DNA of 64,000 bases from G963556115 sp963667375 (lineage in GTDB: Bacteria; Planctomycetota; SZUA-567). How positions within the stretch are numbered: the stretch's first letter is position 1; each line of letters opens with the position of its first letter. This document shows positions 34,978 to 43,988 of this stretch, one piece after another. The translations under genes and the position numbers were made by a program. The stretch spans positions 2,790,001 to 2,854,000 of the forward strand of contig OY763323.1 of assembly GCA_963667375.1 (NCBI GenBank), written 5' to 3'. The notes under the pieces were generated by a model that was given only the letters and a program-made list of their open reading frames with translations, searched no databases and had not been told where the DNA came from.

Positions 34978-35004
34978 GTCCGCATCATAAATTATGATAC
35001 GGAC
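34978..35004. terminator. Candidate hairpin between asnS and the receiver gene
   Basis: GTCCG and ATCAT pair with ATGAT and CGGAC with one C-A mismatch. No strong T-run follows on either strand, though it sits between convergent stop codons. Confidence 0.4.
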
Positions 35005-35052
35005 AAAATATATTCTTAGCTAAGGCTTTCTTTATTATATTGAAAAGTAGTT

Positions 35053-35616
35053 CTATTCCTGTTTCTTCTTTTTATTAATAAGGTTATCAACAACACTTGC
35101 CTTAAGACCAGCCATGCTGATCGGAGTTGACAGATGATCATTTGCATCAACCATTATTGCCTGGTCCTTCATTGATGGATCGGTCGATTCAGAAGTTATG
35201 ACTATTGGAATATTCTTGCCGTATTCTTCAACCCGGATCTTGGTACAGAGATTGAATCCGCTGATGTCAGGAAGATCCTTTGCCACATAGGCAATTATGA
35301 CCCGATTACGTTTGAGGAGTTTTATTGCATCAGCACCATTGAGTGCAATAAGTGAATCAAGGCGTATGGTTTTTAACATATTTTTCAGAAGCGCCGCCAC
35401 ACGCTTGTTGCTTTCAACGATCAGGACGGTTCCGATTACCTGCGTTTTTGCTTTTTCAACATGTATACGCTGTTTCGGAGCGGGCTTTTTAACTACCGGC
35501 GGACGCTGTTTACTAGTTGTGGCTTTGTTAGCAATACTGCTAACAGGAATTTTCAATTTAGTCGCACTTATTGTTTGTTTTAGTAGCCTTTCAGCTTCTT
35601 CTTTATTTGTTGACAT
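35053..35616 (-). CDS. Receiver-domain protein lacking the phospho-acceptor Asp
   Basis: A 187-residue protein: a basic, proline- and lysine-rich N-terminal region (about 1-60) and a CheY-like receiver (about 62-182; start VLIVESNKRVAALLKNML). At the end of beta-3 the pattern normally D-x-x-x-P-D reads A-K-D-L-P-D, so the phosphorylated Asp is Ala; the acidic pair after beta-1 is E-S; the conserved Lys (KP) is STP. The Ser/Thr at ITSES remains. It probably acts by protein binding rather than phosphorylation. Lies 42 bases behind nrnA. Confidence 0.82.
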   Translation of the reverse strand: MSTNKEEAERLLKQTISATKLKIPVSSIANKATTSKQRPPVVKKPAPKQRIHVEKAKTQVIGTVLIVESNKRVAALLKNMLKTIRLDSLIALNGADAIKLLKRNRVIIAYVAKDLPDISGFNLCTKIRVEEYGKNIPIVITSESTDPSMKDQAIMVDANDHLSTPISMAGLKASVVDNLINKKKKQE

Positions 35617-35658
35617 AGTTCTTCCGCCCTAATAGAAAAAACAAATATAAACTATATA

Positions 35659-36645
35659 TCAATTGGTAGTATCAACTGCCTTCTCAAGTCTATTGGTAAT
35701 CGCTTCAATAACCGAAGATAAAGTTTTACTCTGAAAACTGCAGCCAGCGGCTCTTGCATGCCCTCCTCCGCCAAATTCACGACAGATTTCCGCAACATTA
35801 TACGGTGGATAACTGCGCAGGCTGACTTTTATACTGTCTTCAAATGGTTGCTCATAGATAAAGGCTGCCAATTCAACACCCAGAATAGATAAGCCAATAT
35901 TTACCGGATCATGCAGATGCTGAGGGGTACAGCCGGTTTCGATAAAATCGTCTCGCTGAGCACTCAGGACCGCAATCTTACCGCCAGCAAAGGTATTAAT
36001 GCTGTCAAGTATCAAACGTTGCAGATCCAATTCCTTTTTCTCAATACATTCATACAATTCTTTGCGCACAATACTGGGATCAAGGCCAAGATCCATTATT
36101 TCCGCAGCAAACCGAAGCAGCTGTGAAGAAGTGTTTGAGTAGTTAAAATTACCGGTATCCGTTGTTATTGCCACCCATAGCGGTTCAGCAACACTCTGCG
36201 GTATCACATATCCTGCTTCTTTAGCGAGTTTGTAGATCATTTCACCGGTGCTGCTATAGTCCGTGTCAACCCAATTGTATTTTGCAAACATATCATTTGA
36301 CTGATGATGGTCTATGTTAACAAAGGGTATTCTTCCTTGGGCATAGAGTGCAAATTCCCCAGCTCTGTGGATATCACCGCAATCCAGGACAATAATAAGG
36401 TCGTAACGTGAAAGATACCCTGTGTCAGCCGGTAAAATTTCATAATCATTAACTAAAAACTTATACCGCCTGGCCAGTGGTTCAAAACCAACGAGCACCG
36501 ATTCTTTCCCGTTTTCATTGAGTATTCTTGAAAGAGCCAGGGAAGAACCGATTGCGTCACCATCAGGCTTTTCATGAGCTACAATTAATATTTTACCAGC
36601 TGAGTTAATACCATCAATTACAGAGTTGATAGAGCCTGAGGTCAT
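35659..36645 (-). CDS. nrnA: DHH-family oligoribonuclease/pAp phosphatase
   Basis: Degrades short RNA oligomers and dephosphorylates pAp. 328 residues with DHH-DHHA1 layout: HEKPDGDAIGSSLAL, IVLDCGDIHRAGEF, VNIDHHQSNDMFAKYNW, and the DHHA1 glycine run FGGGGHARAAGCSF. ATG 36645 is preferred over GTG 36654. The receiver gene follows. It is transcribed divergently from the GH57 gene. Confidence 0.94.
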   Translation of the reverse strand: MTSGSINSVIDGINSAGKILIVAHEKPDGDAIGSSLALSRILNENGKESVLVGFEPLARRYKFLVNDYEILPADTGYLSRYDLIIVLDCGDIHRAGEFALYAQGRIPFVNIDHHQSNDMFAKYNWVDTDYSSTGEMIYKLAKEAGYVIPQSVAEPLWVAITTDTGNFNYSNTSSQLLRFAAEIMDLGLDPSIVRKELYECIEKKELDLQRLILDSINTFAGGKIAVLSAQRDDFIETGCTPQHLHDPVNIGLSILGVELAAFIYEQPFEDSIKVSLRSYPPYNVAEICREFGGGGHARAAGCSFQSKTLSSVIEAITNRLEKAVDTTN

Positions 36646-36719
36646 TATTCTCACTTTACTGCAAGGAATTATTCAAATAAACAGATATTTAATTAAGACA
36701 CAAAATAATAACAACGATA

Positions 36720-36735
36720 AATAACATATGTTATT
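36720..36735. repeat. 16-bp perfect palindrome between nrnA and the GH57 gene
   Basis: AATAACATATGTTATT reads the same on both strands. It lies 75 bases upstream of nrnA and about 60 bases before the GH57 promoter element. It could be an operator; in AT-rich DNA chance is possible. Confidence 0.5.
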
Positions 36736-36794
36736 TTAGACTAATTTCAATGCTATGCAAGCGGTAAAAGTTGATATTTTATGAAAAAAAGTTA

Positions 36795-36803
36795 TGATAT
36801 AAT
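36795..36803 (+). promoter_or_regulatory. Extended -10 promoter element for the GH57 gene
   Basis: TGATATAAT fits TGnTATAAT exactly. TTGATA occurs 21 bases upstream of it, too far for a standard -35. It gives a leader of about 77 bases. Confidence 0.55.
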
Positions 36804-36886
36804 ACATATTATTTCAAAACTATAAGTTAACATCGCATAGTCGGTGTCACTATTGTTTAAACCTCAAAATATAAGGTAACAGTATA

Positions 36887-39349
36887 ATGAGCACAAATCC
36901 TAATCATCATTTTGCGATTCATGGGCATTTTTATCAGCCTCCAAGAGAAAATCCCTGGCTGGGAGTAATTGAAGAACAGGAATCTGCTCATCCCTTTAGA
37001 GACTGGAACTCCCGGATATGTGCTGAGTGCTATACACCGCTTACCTGTAGCCCTGTTAGCGATCATACTCAAAGAACATGCGATTTATTCAATTGTTATG
37101 CACACATTTCATATAACTTTGGACCGACTTTAATCAGCTGGTTGGAGAAATATGCTCCGTTTACCCTGGAGCGGCTGCAGGTTGCAGATAGTATTGCCCG
37201 GCACAGCTATAGCGGCTCCGGTTCGGCAATGGCACAGGTCTATAATCATCAGATTTTGCCGCTGTCGGATGCTGCTGACCGCCACACACAGATTCTATGG
37301 GGTATCAAGGAATTCTGGTATCGCTTCAGGCGCCAGCCCTCTGCAATATGGCTGGCTGAGACCGGTGTGGATATGAATACGGTTCGGGCTCTTATTGATC
37401 ATGGTATAAAGTATATTATACTATCTCCACTGCAGGCATCATATATCCGGAGATTCGGTGAGTTTAGCTGGACCGGTGTTCCTGATGGTACTATTGATAC
37501 GCGAGTGCCGTACCGGTTATTTGAAGTGGACGGTGGCGGGCGTACGCATTTTGACCGGTATCTTGATGTTATCTTCTATGATAAAGAGATTTCTACCAAG
37601 GTTTCATTCGAGCATCTTTTAAATGATACCAGTAAAATGGAATGGCTTATAAAAGAACGTTTCAGTGAGCAGGCTACTTTGCCTCAAATGGTGCTTATTG
37701 CAACTGACGGTGAGATCTATGGTCATCATGAAAAAGATGGAAATAAACGTCTGGCACAACTTCTTCATCATCTTCTTAATAATGGCGGATGCGGAGTAAC
37801 CAATCTGGACCGTTTTATGAATGAGAACCAGCCTTCACAGGAAGTAAAGCTTTGGGAAGGTGTTGATGGTAAGGGCTCAAGTTGGAGCTGCAGTCACGGG
37901 GTTGGTCGCTGGCATCGGGACTGCGGCTGCAGTGACGGTCCCCATAATTTCACTCAGAAGTGGCGTGAGCACCTGCGAAATGCCTTTGATGAATTGCGTT
38001 ATCATATACGGCATATCTGCTGCGAAATCGGGAGTGAGCTGGTTTATGACTTTATTGATGCCCGTAATGATTATATCAGCGTTATTCTTGAGTGCACTGA
38101 AGTATCTCGTGAGCATTTCATAAAACGTCATGCCCGTGAAGAATTGTCAGAACGAGGAAAGATTAAATTATGGAAAATTCTTGAAGCTGACAGAAATGCC
38201 ATGCTGATGTATACCTCGTGCGGCTGGTTTTTCTCGGATATTTCCGGCTGTGAATCACAACAGAATATGCGTTATGCTTTGCGTGCAGCCGAACTGGCGA
38301 ATGAGTTTTCAGATTTTAATTTGATCACCATGCTTCAGGAACGTCTAAAAAAAGCGGTCTCTAATTATCACGAACAGGGAACTGGAGCAGATATTTTTAA
38401 AAACCATATTCTGAATTCGCGTTACAGTTATAAGGAAATTACCGCGATTCACGCGTTACTCAGTTTGTATCAGCTGCCGCTTCCAGACTATAATACCAAG
38501 GTTCAGCTGTCACATTTAAGCGCCGCCTCTAACGGCAGTATTAAATATATTGCCGGTTGCGCTGAATGTTTTGATAAATTCACCCGTCAGAAAGAAGAAA
38601 CGGCATTCTTTGGTTTTTCCATTAATTCTACTTTGGAATGTGGGGTCTGCTTTTGTACAGATATTGCTACTGCCAGAGAAATGTCCAATCTTACCCCTGA
38701 TGAACTGATAAAACTGCTAAAAGCTGATGGTGTCGCCCTCGCTAATCTTCCTTATACTGAGCGTAAAGTACTTAATCATTTGATATTGAAGGAGAAACTT
38801 GCAGAGGCTGATGACAATCTTCATCAGTGCTTTAATTCTCATAAGCCGGTGTTTGAACATTTAACTGCAAACCGTCTCCCGTTGCCGAAGCATCTTAAAG
38901 CAATTGGTGAAGAATCATTATCGCATCAACTGACAATATGCATTCAAAAAGCGGTAAATTTAGGTGTTGTTTCCATGGAGTGTAAAAATGAAGTTTACCG
39001 CATTAAAGCAGAAGCAGTAAAATATGGGCTTACACTGAATTATACGGAATCGTCACGGCTTATTGCTCACAAGATGAGTGATAAATTGATAGATTTGCTG
39101 AGTAATTTGAGTGAAGAGTCGGTCATTCAGGTTCTGGAACTCCTGACATTTATACAGGATAATAATTTCTGGCTTGAAAACTGGGATGAGCTTTTGGATC
39201 GTTTCTGGAGAATTCTGCATCTTCCTCCCCGCGAGATGCCAAAATCACGTGCAATTGTTGATAATATGCGTAATATTGGTAAACGCTTGTACTTTTCAGA
39301 AGCGACCCTTAAACATCTTACACAGATACTCTTTTCGACTCCTGTCTAA
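36887..39349 (+). CDS. Glycoside hydrolase family 57-like protein with DUF3536
   Basis: 820 residues. The N-terminal GH57 part opens FAIHGHFYQPPRENPWLG and contains NCYAHISYNFGPTLISWLE, SAIWLAETGVDMNTVRALI (the usual place of the catalytic Glu) and LIATDGEIYGHHEKDG (the catalytic Asp region). The C-terminal half is the DUF3536 region. GH57 enzymes act on alpha-glucans or alpha-mannans; members with DUF3536 are uncharacterised to my knowledge. No signal peptide, so cytoplasmic, perhaps acting on stored glycogen. AAGG lies ten bases before the ATG. Its stop is one base from the convergent comF stop. Confidence 0.9.
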   Translation: MSTNPNHHFAIHGHFYQPPRENPWLGVIEEQESAHPFRDWNSRICAECYTPLTCSPVSDHTQRTCDLFNCYAHISYNFGPTLISWLEKYAPFTLERLQVADSIARHSYSGSGSAMAQVYNHQILPLSDAADRHTQILWGIKEFWYRFRRQPSAIWLAETGVDMNTVRALIDHGIKYIILSPLQASYIRRFGEFSWTGVPDGTIDTRVPYRLFEVDGGGRTHFDRYLDVIFYDKEISTKVSFEHLLNDTSKMEWLIKERFSEQATLPQMVLIATDGEIYGHHEKDGNKRLAQLLHHLLNNGGCGVTNLDRFMNENQPSQEVKLWEGVDGKGSSWSCSHGVGRWHRDCGCSDGPHNFTQKWREHLRNAFDELRYHIRHICCEIGSELVYDFIDARNDYISVILECTEVSREHFIKRHAREELSERGKIKLWKILEADRNAMLMYTSCGWFFSDISGCESQQNMRYALRAAELANEFSDFNLITMLQERLKKAVSNYHEQGTGADIFKNHILNSRYSYKEITAIHALLSLYQLPLPDYNTKVQLSHLSAASNGSIKYIAGCAECFDKFTRQKEETAFFGFSINSTLECGVCFCTDIATAREMSNLTPDELIKLLKADGVALANLPYTERKVLNHLILKEKLAEADDNLHQCFNSHKPVFEHLTANRLPLPKHLKAIGEESLSHQLTICIQKAVNLGVVSMECKNEVYRIKAEAVKYGLTLNYTESSRLIAHKMSDKLIDLLSNLSEESVIQVLELLTFIQDNNFWLENWDELLDRFWRILHLPPREMPKSRAIVDNMRNIGKRLYFSEATLKHLTQILFSTPV

Positions 39350-39350
39350 A

Positions 39351-40079
39351 CTAACGTGCAAAGACCGCGCCATAGATTCGGCTAGCTCCTGAACTCCGTA
39401 GCGTCTTTGCACATTCGTCCATAGTGCTGCCAGTAGTAAAGATATCATCTATAAGAAGAATATTACCCTTGTCGAGGTTATGATGAGCCGAAAATGCACC
39501 GGTAAGATTATTTTTACGTTCAGTTGCGGTCAAGCTGAACTGTGAAATAGTATAACGGTTACGGAGCAGCAGCTTTTCTGAATAGGGTATGCGAAGTTCT
39601 TCTCCCAGTGTCCGTGCTATCAGTGCGGATTGATTATAGCCGCGTTCATATTTTTTCTGTTTATGTAGTGGCACCGGGATAATATAATCAAATTTCAGCG
39701 CTGAATATTCCTCATTAATTCTGGTCAGAATCATTTCAGCAACGTACTGGTAAATATTTCTCTGGTTATCAAATTTTAAGGCATGTATTAGCTCTTTTGC
39801 AGGTGAGGTGTAGCGGCAGGCAGCAATGACACGAGTATAGGAATGATGGTTATTGCGGCATTCATCGCAATGTTTAAGTCTGGCGCTATATTTACCCAGT
39901 GGTTTTGCGCAATACCAGCAGGAGTTTGAATCAATAAATTCAACTTTTTCATAGCACTTACTACAAATATAACGCTCAGAACTCCCCAATAGAGAACGTT
40001 CGCAGCATAAACACTGTGGTGGAAAGAGTAAATCCGGCAAAAGGCGTAGTATTGGCAAAAGCTTTCGGGTGAATTTCAT
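39351..40079 (-). CDS. ComF-family phosphoribosyltransferase-like protein
   Basis: 242 residues. N-terminal zinc-ribbon cysteines (CLCCERSLLG, CSKCYEKV, CWYCAKPLG, CDECR) and a C-terminal PRTase domain with YIIPVPLHKQKKYERGYNQS and the PRPP loop ILLIDDIFTTGSTMDEC. ComFC-type proteins help natural DNA uptake in some bacteria. It overlaps the FlhB-like gene by four bases (ATGA), so the two are coupled. No other competence gene is in the window. Confidence 0.93.
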   Translation of the reverse strand: MKFTRKLLPILRLLPDLLFPPQCLCCERSLLGSSERYICSKCYEKVEFIDSNSCWYCAKPLGKYSARLKHCDECRNNHHSYTRVIAACRYTSPAKELIHALKFDNQRNIYQYVAEMILTRINEEYSALKFDYIIPVPLHKQKKYERGYNQSALIARTLGEELRIPYSEKLLLRNRYTISQFSLTATERKNNLTGAFSAHHNLDKGNILLIDDIFTTGSTMDECAKTLRSSGASRIYGAVFAR

Positions 40080-40357
40080 CGTTTTATGTGCTTACCATTC
40101 ATCCGATAAACATACGCGAGAATTTCAGCTACCGCCGGATAAAGTTCAGGCGGTATTACTTCACCCAGATCCAGTTGTGCCAGCGCCATAACCAGATCTT
40201 CATCCTTGCGAACAGGGATGTTGTGTTCTTGAGCCAGCTCAATTATACGTGCCGCTATCTGCCCTGCTCCCTTCGCAACAACTCGTGGAACAGAGTCTTT
40301 ATCCGCATCGTATCCCAGTGCGACCGCAAGCTGTCTGTTTACTTGCTTTCTTCTCAT
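40076..40357 (-). CDS. Stand-alone FlhB C-terminal-like protein
   Basis: A 93-residue protein matching only the cytoplasmic domain of FlhB/YscU-type export switches: AVALGYDADKDSVPRVVAKG, then IPVRKDEDLVMALAQLDLGE and IPPELYPAVAEILAYVYRM. The autocleavage tetrapeptide NPTH is replaced by VNRQ, so no self-cleavage is expected. Such FlhB-like orphans occur beside flagellar genes or alone; no flagellar gene lies in this window, although the che operon suggests motility. Coupled to comF. Confidence 0.88.
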   Translation of the reverse strand: MRRKQVNRQLAVALGYDADKDSVPRVVAKGAGQIAARIIELAQEHNIPVRKDEDLVMALAQLDLGEVIPPELYPAVAEILAYVYRMNGKHIKR

Positions 40358-40423
40358 ATGTAGCCACCGAATTCAGGACAAATAAAGATGTAATACTAAT
40401 ATTATCGGCATTTATTAAGTATG

Positions 40424-42121
40424 CTATTGCTCTTTATCAGGATCTAAATTGAAGTTGAGTTTAAAACCTGAAGTGTCTGGTTTGTTTTGAGTCTTTGCAG
40501 TCGCATCCGAGCCAAAATCAAGCTTCAGTGAATTTGGCTCATCTTGAGGATTGGCTCCGAAATTAAGTTTAAAACCAGAGTCCGTATTAGCCCCGACAGT
40601 ATTAAATTTATTGAAATCAAGTATTGCCGGTGCTTCTTCTGGCTGTGCCGTATGTATCATTTTGCTAATAAATGATGAATAGCGCTGTGAGATTGGTGGT
40701 TCAGAAATATATATATCAGAGACATCAAATGACGGCTTACCCGCCTTTTTGAAATTAATTGCTTTATACTCCGTAATATCCAGAGCTGACATTAATTCAG
40801 TATAAACTGTCTCTGGATTGCGAAGAAATTCATCATAATTAAAATGTATAATGTTGTCGGCATATATTGTCTCCCAGTATGCCATCATGTCATTAGTCGC
40901 TTGACAATATTTACTGATTATAGATAAGTCACTGAGATATTCCATCCCAGGAGTGTTGTTAAAGAAAATATCAAGTACCTGGTCATTGAACTCGCGATTT
41001 GCATAGACAATTTTTGCCTTGGGGAATAAAATACGGATCAGCCAGACGTTTACAAAATTCGTGACCTTGCAGTTGACCACACATTTACCGGTTTTTTTAA
41101 GACCGGCGATAATTTTATAATAGTCAGCTACCAGTGCTGTTATTGAATCAGAATTCAATGAATTTACGGTTTGGTAAAAATCATTGCCATGAGCCTGCAA
41201 AATTTGGTAAATCTTCTGGTTGCACCAGTTCAACTCTCCGGCTATTACCGCTTTTGAGCTTTCCTGCAGCAGATAGGCGGCGGTATGCAGTCCGCTTTTG
41301 GGTAAACCAACAATAAAGATTAATTTTTCGCCGGAGTCACTGGCATTCTTATACTTTTCGATATATTCATGATTGATACACTGTTTGAGTGTTTTCAAAT
41401 GACCGGAGAGATCATTAACCGCCTGTTCACCACTGATATTGGCATTTCGGTAAAAATCCTGATTGGCTTTGCTGAAATACTCAAACGCTGTAGAATACTC
41501 TCCCATCTGATCATAGTATTTACCCAAAGCCAGATAGATGAATTTATCATTCTGACGTTTTCCAGAACCTGCTTCGATATTTGCCAGTACCGCTTTGACA
41601 TCCGCAGCGGTCAACTCAGCAAATTCCGCCAGCTCCACAATTGCAGAGGTTAAAGTGGTATCCGCCGCGTAAGACTCGCGCAGAATTTTTGCCCCATCTT
41701 CTCTGGCTCCACGGCGTAATTTAAGACAGCCATATCCCAGTTTGGCGGTAGGATTGTCGTGATCAATTTCATAAACAGCACTTAGACAGCACTCTGCACT
41801 ATCTAGTTTATTCATTGCTAGTTCATTTATTCCGTTCTGCAGAATTCTAACGATATACTCAGGTTTGAGCTTCATGGTCTTTATATAGAATTTTTCAGCA
41901 TTTGCAAAATCACCGAGAGCATGATACGCAATAGCCAGATTGAAAGTAATTTGATCGTTACGGCCATCGCGTTCAAGAGCTTTATTTAAAAGACGAATTC
42001 CACGTTTATAGTCACCACTCCGACAAAAAGCCAGAGCTTCATTGGCCATACCGGCAGCTTTCTGAGGATTAACCTTTGCACGGTTGATATTTTTATTAGT
42101 GTTACGCCTTTTTTTTACCAT
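40424..42121 (-). CDS. TPR-sulfotransferase protein with C-terminal KLNFG-type repeats
   Basis: 565 residues from ATG 42121 (AAGGGA seven bases upstream). A basic N-terminus (MVKKRRNTNKNINRAKV), several TPR units (about 25-230; for example QITFNLAIAYHALGDFANAE), then a sulfotransferase domain starting LIFIVGLPKSGLHTAAYLLQ, the PAPS-loop pattern, and IVYANREFNDQVLDIFFN. The last about 65 residues hold three copies of a short motif: GFKLNFG, SLKLDFG, GFKLNFN, separated by polar linkers. TPR-sulfotransferase fusions may sulfate proteins; acceptor unknown. Follows the parvulin gene by 62 bases. Confidence 0.87.
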   Translation of the reverse strand: MVKKRRNTNKNINRAKVNPQKAAGMANEALAFCRSGDYKRGIRLLNKALERDGRNDQITFNLAIAYHALGDFANAEKFYIKTMKLKPEYIVRILQNGINELAMNKLDSAECCLSAVYEIDHDNPTAKLGYGCLKLRRGAREDGAKILRESYAADTTLTSAIVELAEFAELTAADVKAVLANIEAGSGKRQNDKFIYLALGKYYDQMGEYSTAFEYFSKANQDFYRNANISGEQAVNDLSGHLKTLKQCINHEYIEKYKNASDSGEKLIFIVGLPKSGLHTAAYLLQESSKAVIAGELNWCNQKIYQILQAHGNDFYQTVNSLNSDSITALVADYYKIIAGLKKTGKCVVNCKVTNFVNVWLIRILFPKAKIVYANREFNDQVLDIFFNNTPGMEYLSDLSIISKYCQATNDMMAYWETIYADNIIHFNYDEFLRNPETVYTELMSALDITEYKAINFKKAGKPSFDVSDIYISEPPISQRYSSFISKMIHTAQPEEAPAILDFNKFNTVGANTDSGFKLNFGANPQDEPNSLKLDFGSDATAKTQNKPDTSGFKLNFNLDPDKEQ

Positions 42122-42183
42122 TATAAATCCCTTGATATTATTGAAGACCTTGAAAGATACTGACAATCATTCTTATTCAGGTA

Positions 42184-43392
42184 TTATCGGCTTTTTGCGA
42201 ATGGATCTGCACTCATACCAATTCTGCGGGTATCACTTCTGACATTTCCCCCCTGCCATAAAAGTTGAGCCGGAACATCCTTCTGTTTTATATCAACCAT
42301 CATTCTAGTCTTTAGTTCATTATAAAAATTATCAGACTGCTTTTCCCATTCGTCACTCTTAATTTTGTTGATTATTTCCTTTTGAGCTTTTTGGAATGGA
42401 ATTACCCTGCCACTTGTAATCTTACGCAAGACCGTAATATGAAATCCGATCGGACTTTCGAGAATTTCAAGTTTTCCCGGTTCCTGCTCGCGTACAGCGT
42501 CACGCACGTCTGCCAGCCAGGCTTCACGCTTGGAATTGCTGTTTACACTGCTCTCACGCCCGCCGTTTTTTCTGCCAACAGGATCATCTGAAAATTTTTC
42601 AGCAGCAGTTTTGAAGGATATTTTTTTGTCAATGATTGCCAGCCCAATTTTTTGTGCTATTTCATCTGCTTTGTCCCTGCCGCCGCGTTTGCTGTTGGAA
42701 ACCAGTATCTGATCAAAGACCACATCACCGGGAAGGGTGAACTTATCGATGTGGGTTTTATAATATTTCAATATCTGTTGCGGGCGAGGTTCAATAGAGA
42801 CGCCCAAAGGTTCAAAAACACTGTAGAGGTAGCCATAGGTGAAGGCTTTGCGAACGATTCGGTCTTTCCACTCTTTAAAGGAAATACCCCTAGATGCTAG
42901 AACGTTATTAAGATTGTTCAAGCCTCCGGCAGCTTCTATCTGCTTATTTATTACTCTTGTAACCTGTTCATCCTGCTTCTTCTTCATTAATCGTCTCATA
43001 CGGTCTTCGATATTTGATCGCATAACCGAAGCTCCCTGTGCAGATGATGAGCGGAATTGAGCATCAACGAAGCTCTGAAATTTATTATCATAGTCGTTTA
43101 GCGCTTCCTGATAGAACATTTCATCTCGTACTACGGAGTTAACCGCTTTATCCCAGGCTTTTTCCAGTTCAGGATTGATCTGGGATGAAGGAATTTTTCC
43201 AGATACCGCTTTATTCAAAATTTCATAATATGCAGGACCGAAGAGTTCTAAGACCTGATCAAGTGTAACACTGCCACGGTCAACTCTGGCTACAATACTG
43301 TTGCGATCAATATCTATATCTGCAATATCCGCACAATACGCTATGCTGCATATCAGCAAACAGAATAATACAAATTTCCGTACAATAGCCAT
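42184..43392 (-). CDS. SurA-like periplasmic peptidyl-prolyl isomerase
   Basis: 402 residues with a signal peptide (about 1-20, ending SIAYCA). A helical chaperone region (about 30-200) precedes a parvulin domain (about 218-315: GDVVFDQILVSNSKRGGRDK, FSDDPVGRKNGGRES, SPIGFHITVLRK). Such proteins help outer-membrane proteins fold. AAAGGA lies seven bases before the ATG. It is 11 bases behind the nitroreductase gene and precedes the TPR-sulfotransferase gene. Confidence 0.9.
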   Translation of the reverse strand: MAIVRKFVLFCLLICSIAYCADIADIDIDRNSIVARVDRGSVTLDQVLELFGPAYYEILNKAVSGKIPSSQINPELEKAWDKAVNSVVRDEMFYQEALNDYDNKFQSFVDAQFRSSSAQGASVMRSNIEDRMRRLMKKKQDEQVTRVINKQIEAAGGLNNLNNVLASRGISFKEWKDRIVRKAFTYGYLYSVFEPLGVSIEPRPQQILKYYKTHIDKFTLPGDVVFDQILVSNSKRGGRDKADEIAQKIGLAIIDKKISFKTAAEKFSDDPVGRKNGGRESSVNSNSKREAWLADVRDAVREQEPGKLEILESPIGFHITVLRKITSGRVIPFQKAQKEIINKIKSDEWEKQSDNFYNELKTRMMVDIKQKDVPAQLLWQGGNVRSDTRRIGMSADPFAKSR

Positions 43393-43403
43393 TTCAAATT
43401 CCT

Positions 43404-43934
43404 TTATAGTTTATATGTATTGAATGAGACTCTCGCTGCCATATTTTTCTTCGCCGGTTGTTTGGCGCTTTCTGCTGGTTCTCCGACCGGCAGCAGTATC
43501 TGCACACATTTATTCTGCGGCAGCTCTATTATCTTGGCAATATTTTCAGCATTGCGGTTACGCTTGAGCAGTCCGTCAATCCAGACTGAAGCATAACCCA
43601 GATCGGTAATGGCATATAGCATGCTCATAACCGCAGCTGAACAGTCTTCTATTTCAAAAGACAACTCGCCAACGACCGGAATATGCTCAGTATTTACGAT
43701 GCATAGTATAATTACTGCTGCTTCGGCAAATTTAGGTTTTTCAAGTATTTCAGCTATCTGCTGCAGCTTTTCAGGATCGTCAACAACTACAAATTCGGTA
43801 CTTTGGGCATTCATTCCTGTCGGAGACCGCAGTGCTGCTGAAAGAATCAAATTAATATCTTGTGTCGGGATTTTTTTTCCGGTATAATTCCCACGATAGC
43901 TGCATCTCTGTTCAGTTAAATCAAAGTAATTCAT
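43404..43934 (-). CDS. Nitroreductase-family FMN protein
   Basis: 176 residues. N-terminal QRCSYRGNYTGKKIP and LRSPTGMNAQSTEFVVVDD are the usual FMN-binding start, and YASVWIDGLLKRN, VQILLPVGEPAE the later contacts. It reduces an unknown substrate with NAD(P)H. AGGAG lies six bases before the ATG. Divergent from the receiver-HATPase gene with about 54 bases between starts. Confidence 0.9.
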   Translation of the reverse strand: MNYFDLTEQRCSYRGNYTGKKIPTQDINLILSAALRSPTGMNAQSTEFVVVDDPEKLQQIAEILEKPKFAEAAVIILCIVNTEHIPVVGELSFEIEDCSAAVMSMLYAITDLGYASVWIDGLLKRNRNAENIAKIIELPQNKCVQILLPVGEPAESAKQPAKKNMAARVSFNTYKL

Positions 43935-43988
43935 ATTTTACTCCTGCTCTCAGTGATTAAAAACATTATTATTATACAAAATTTACGC

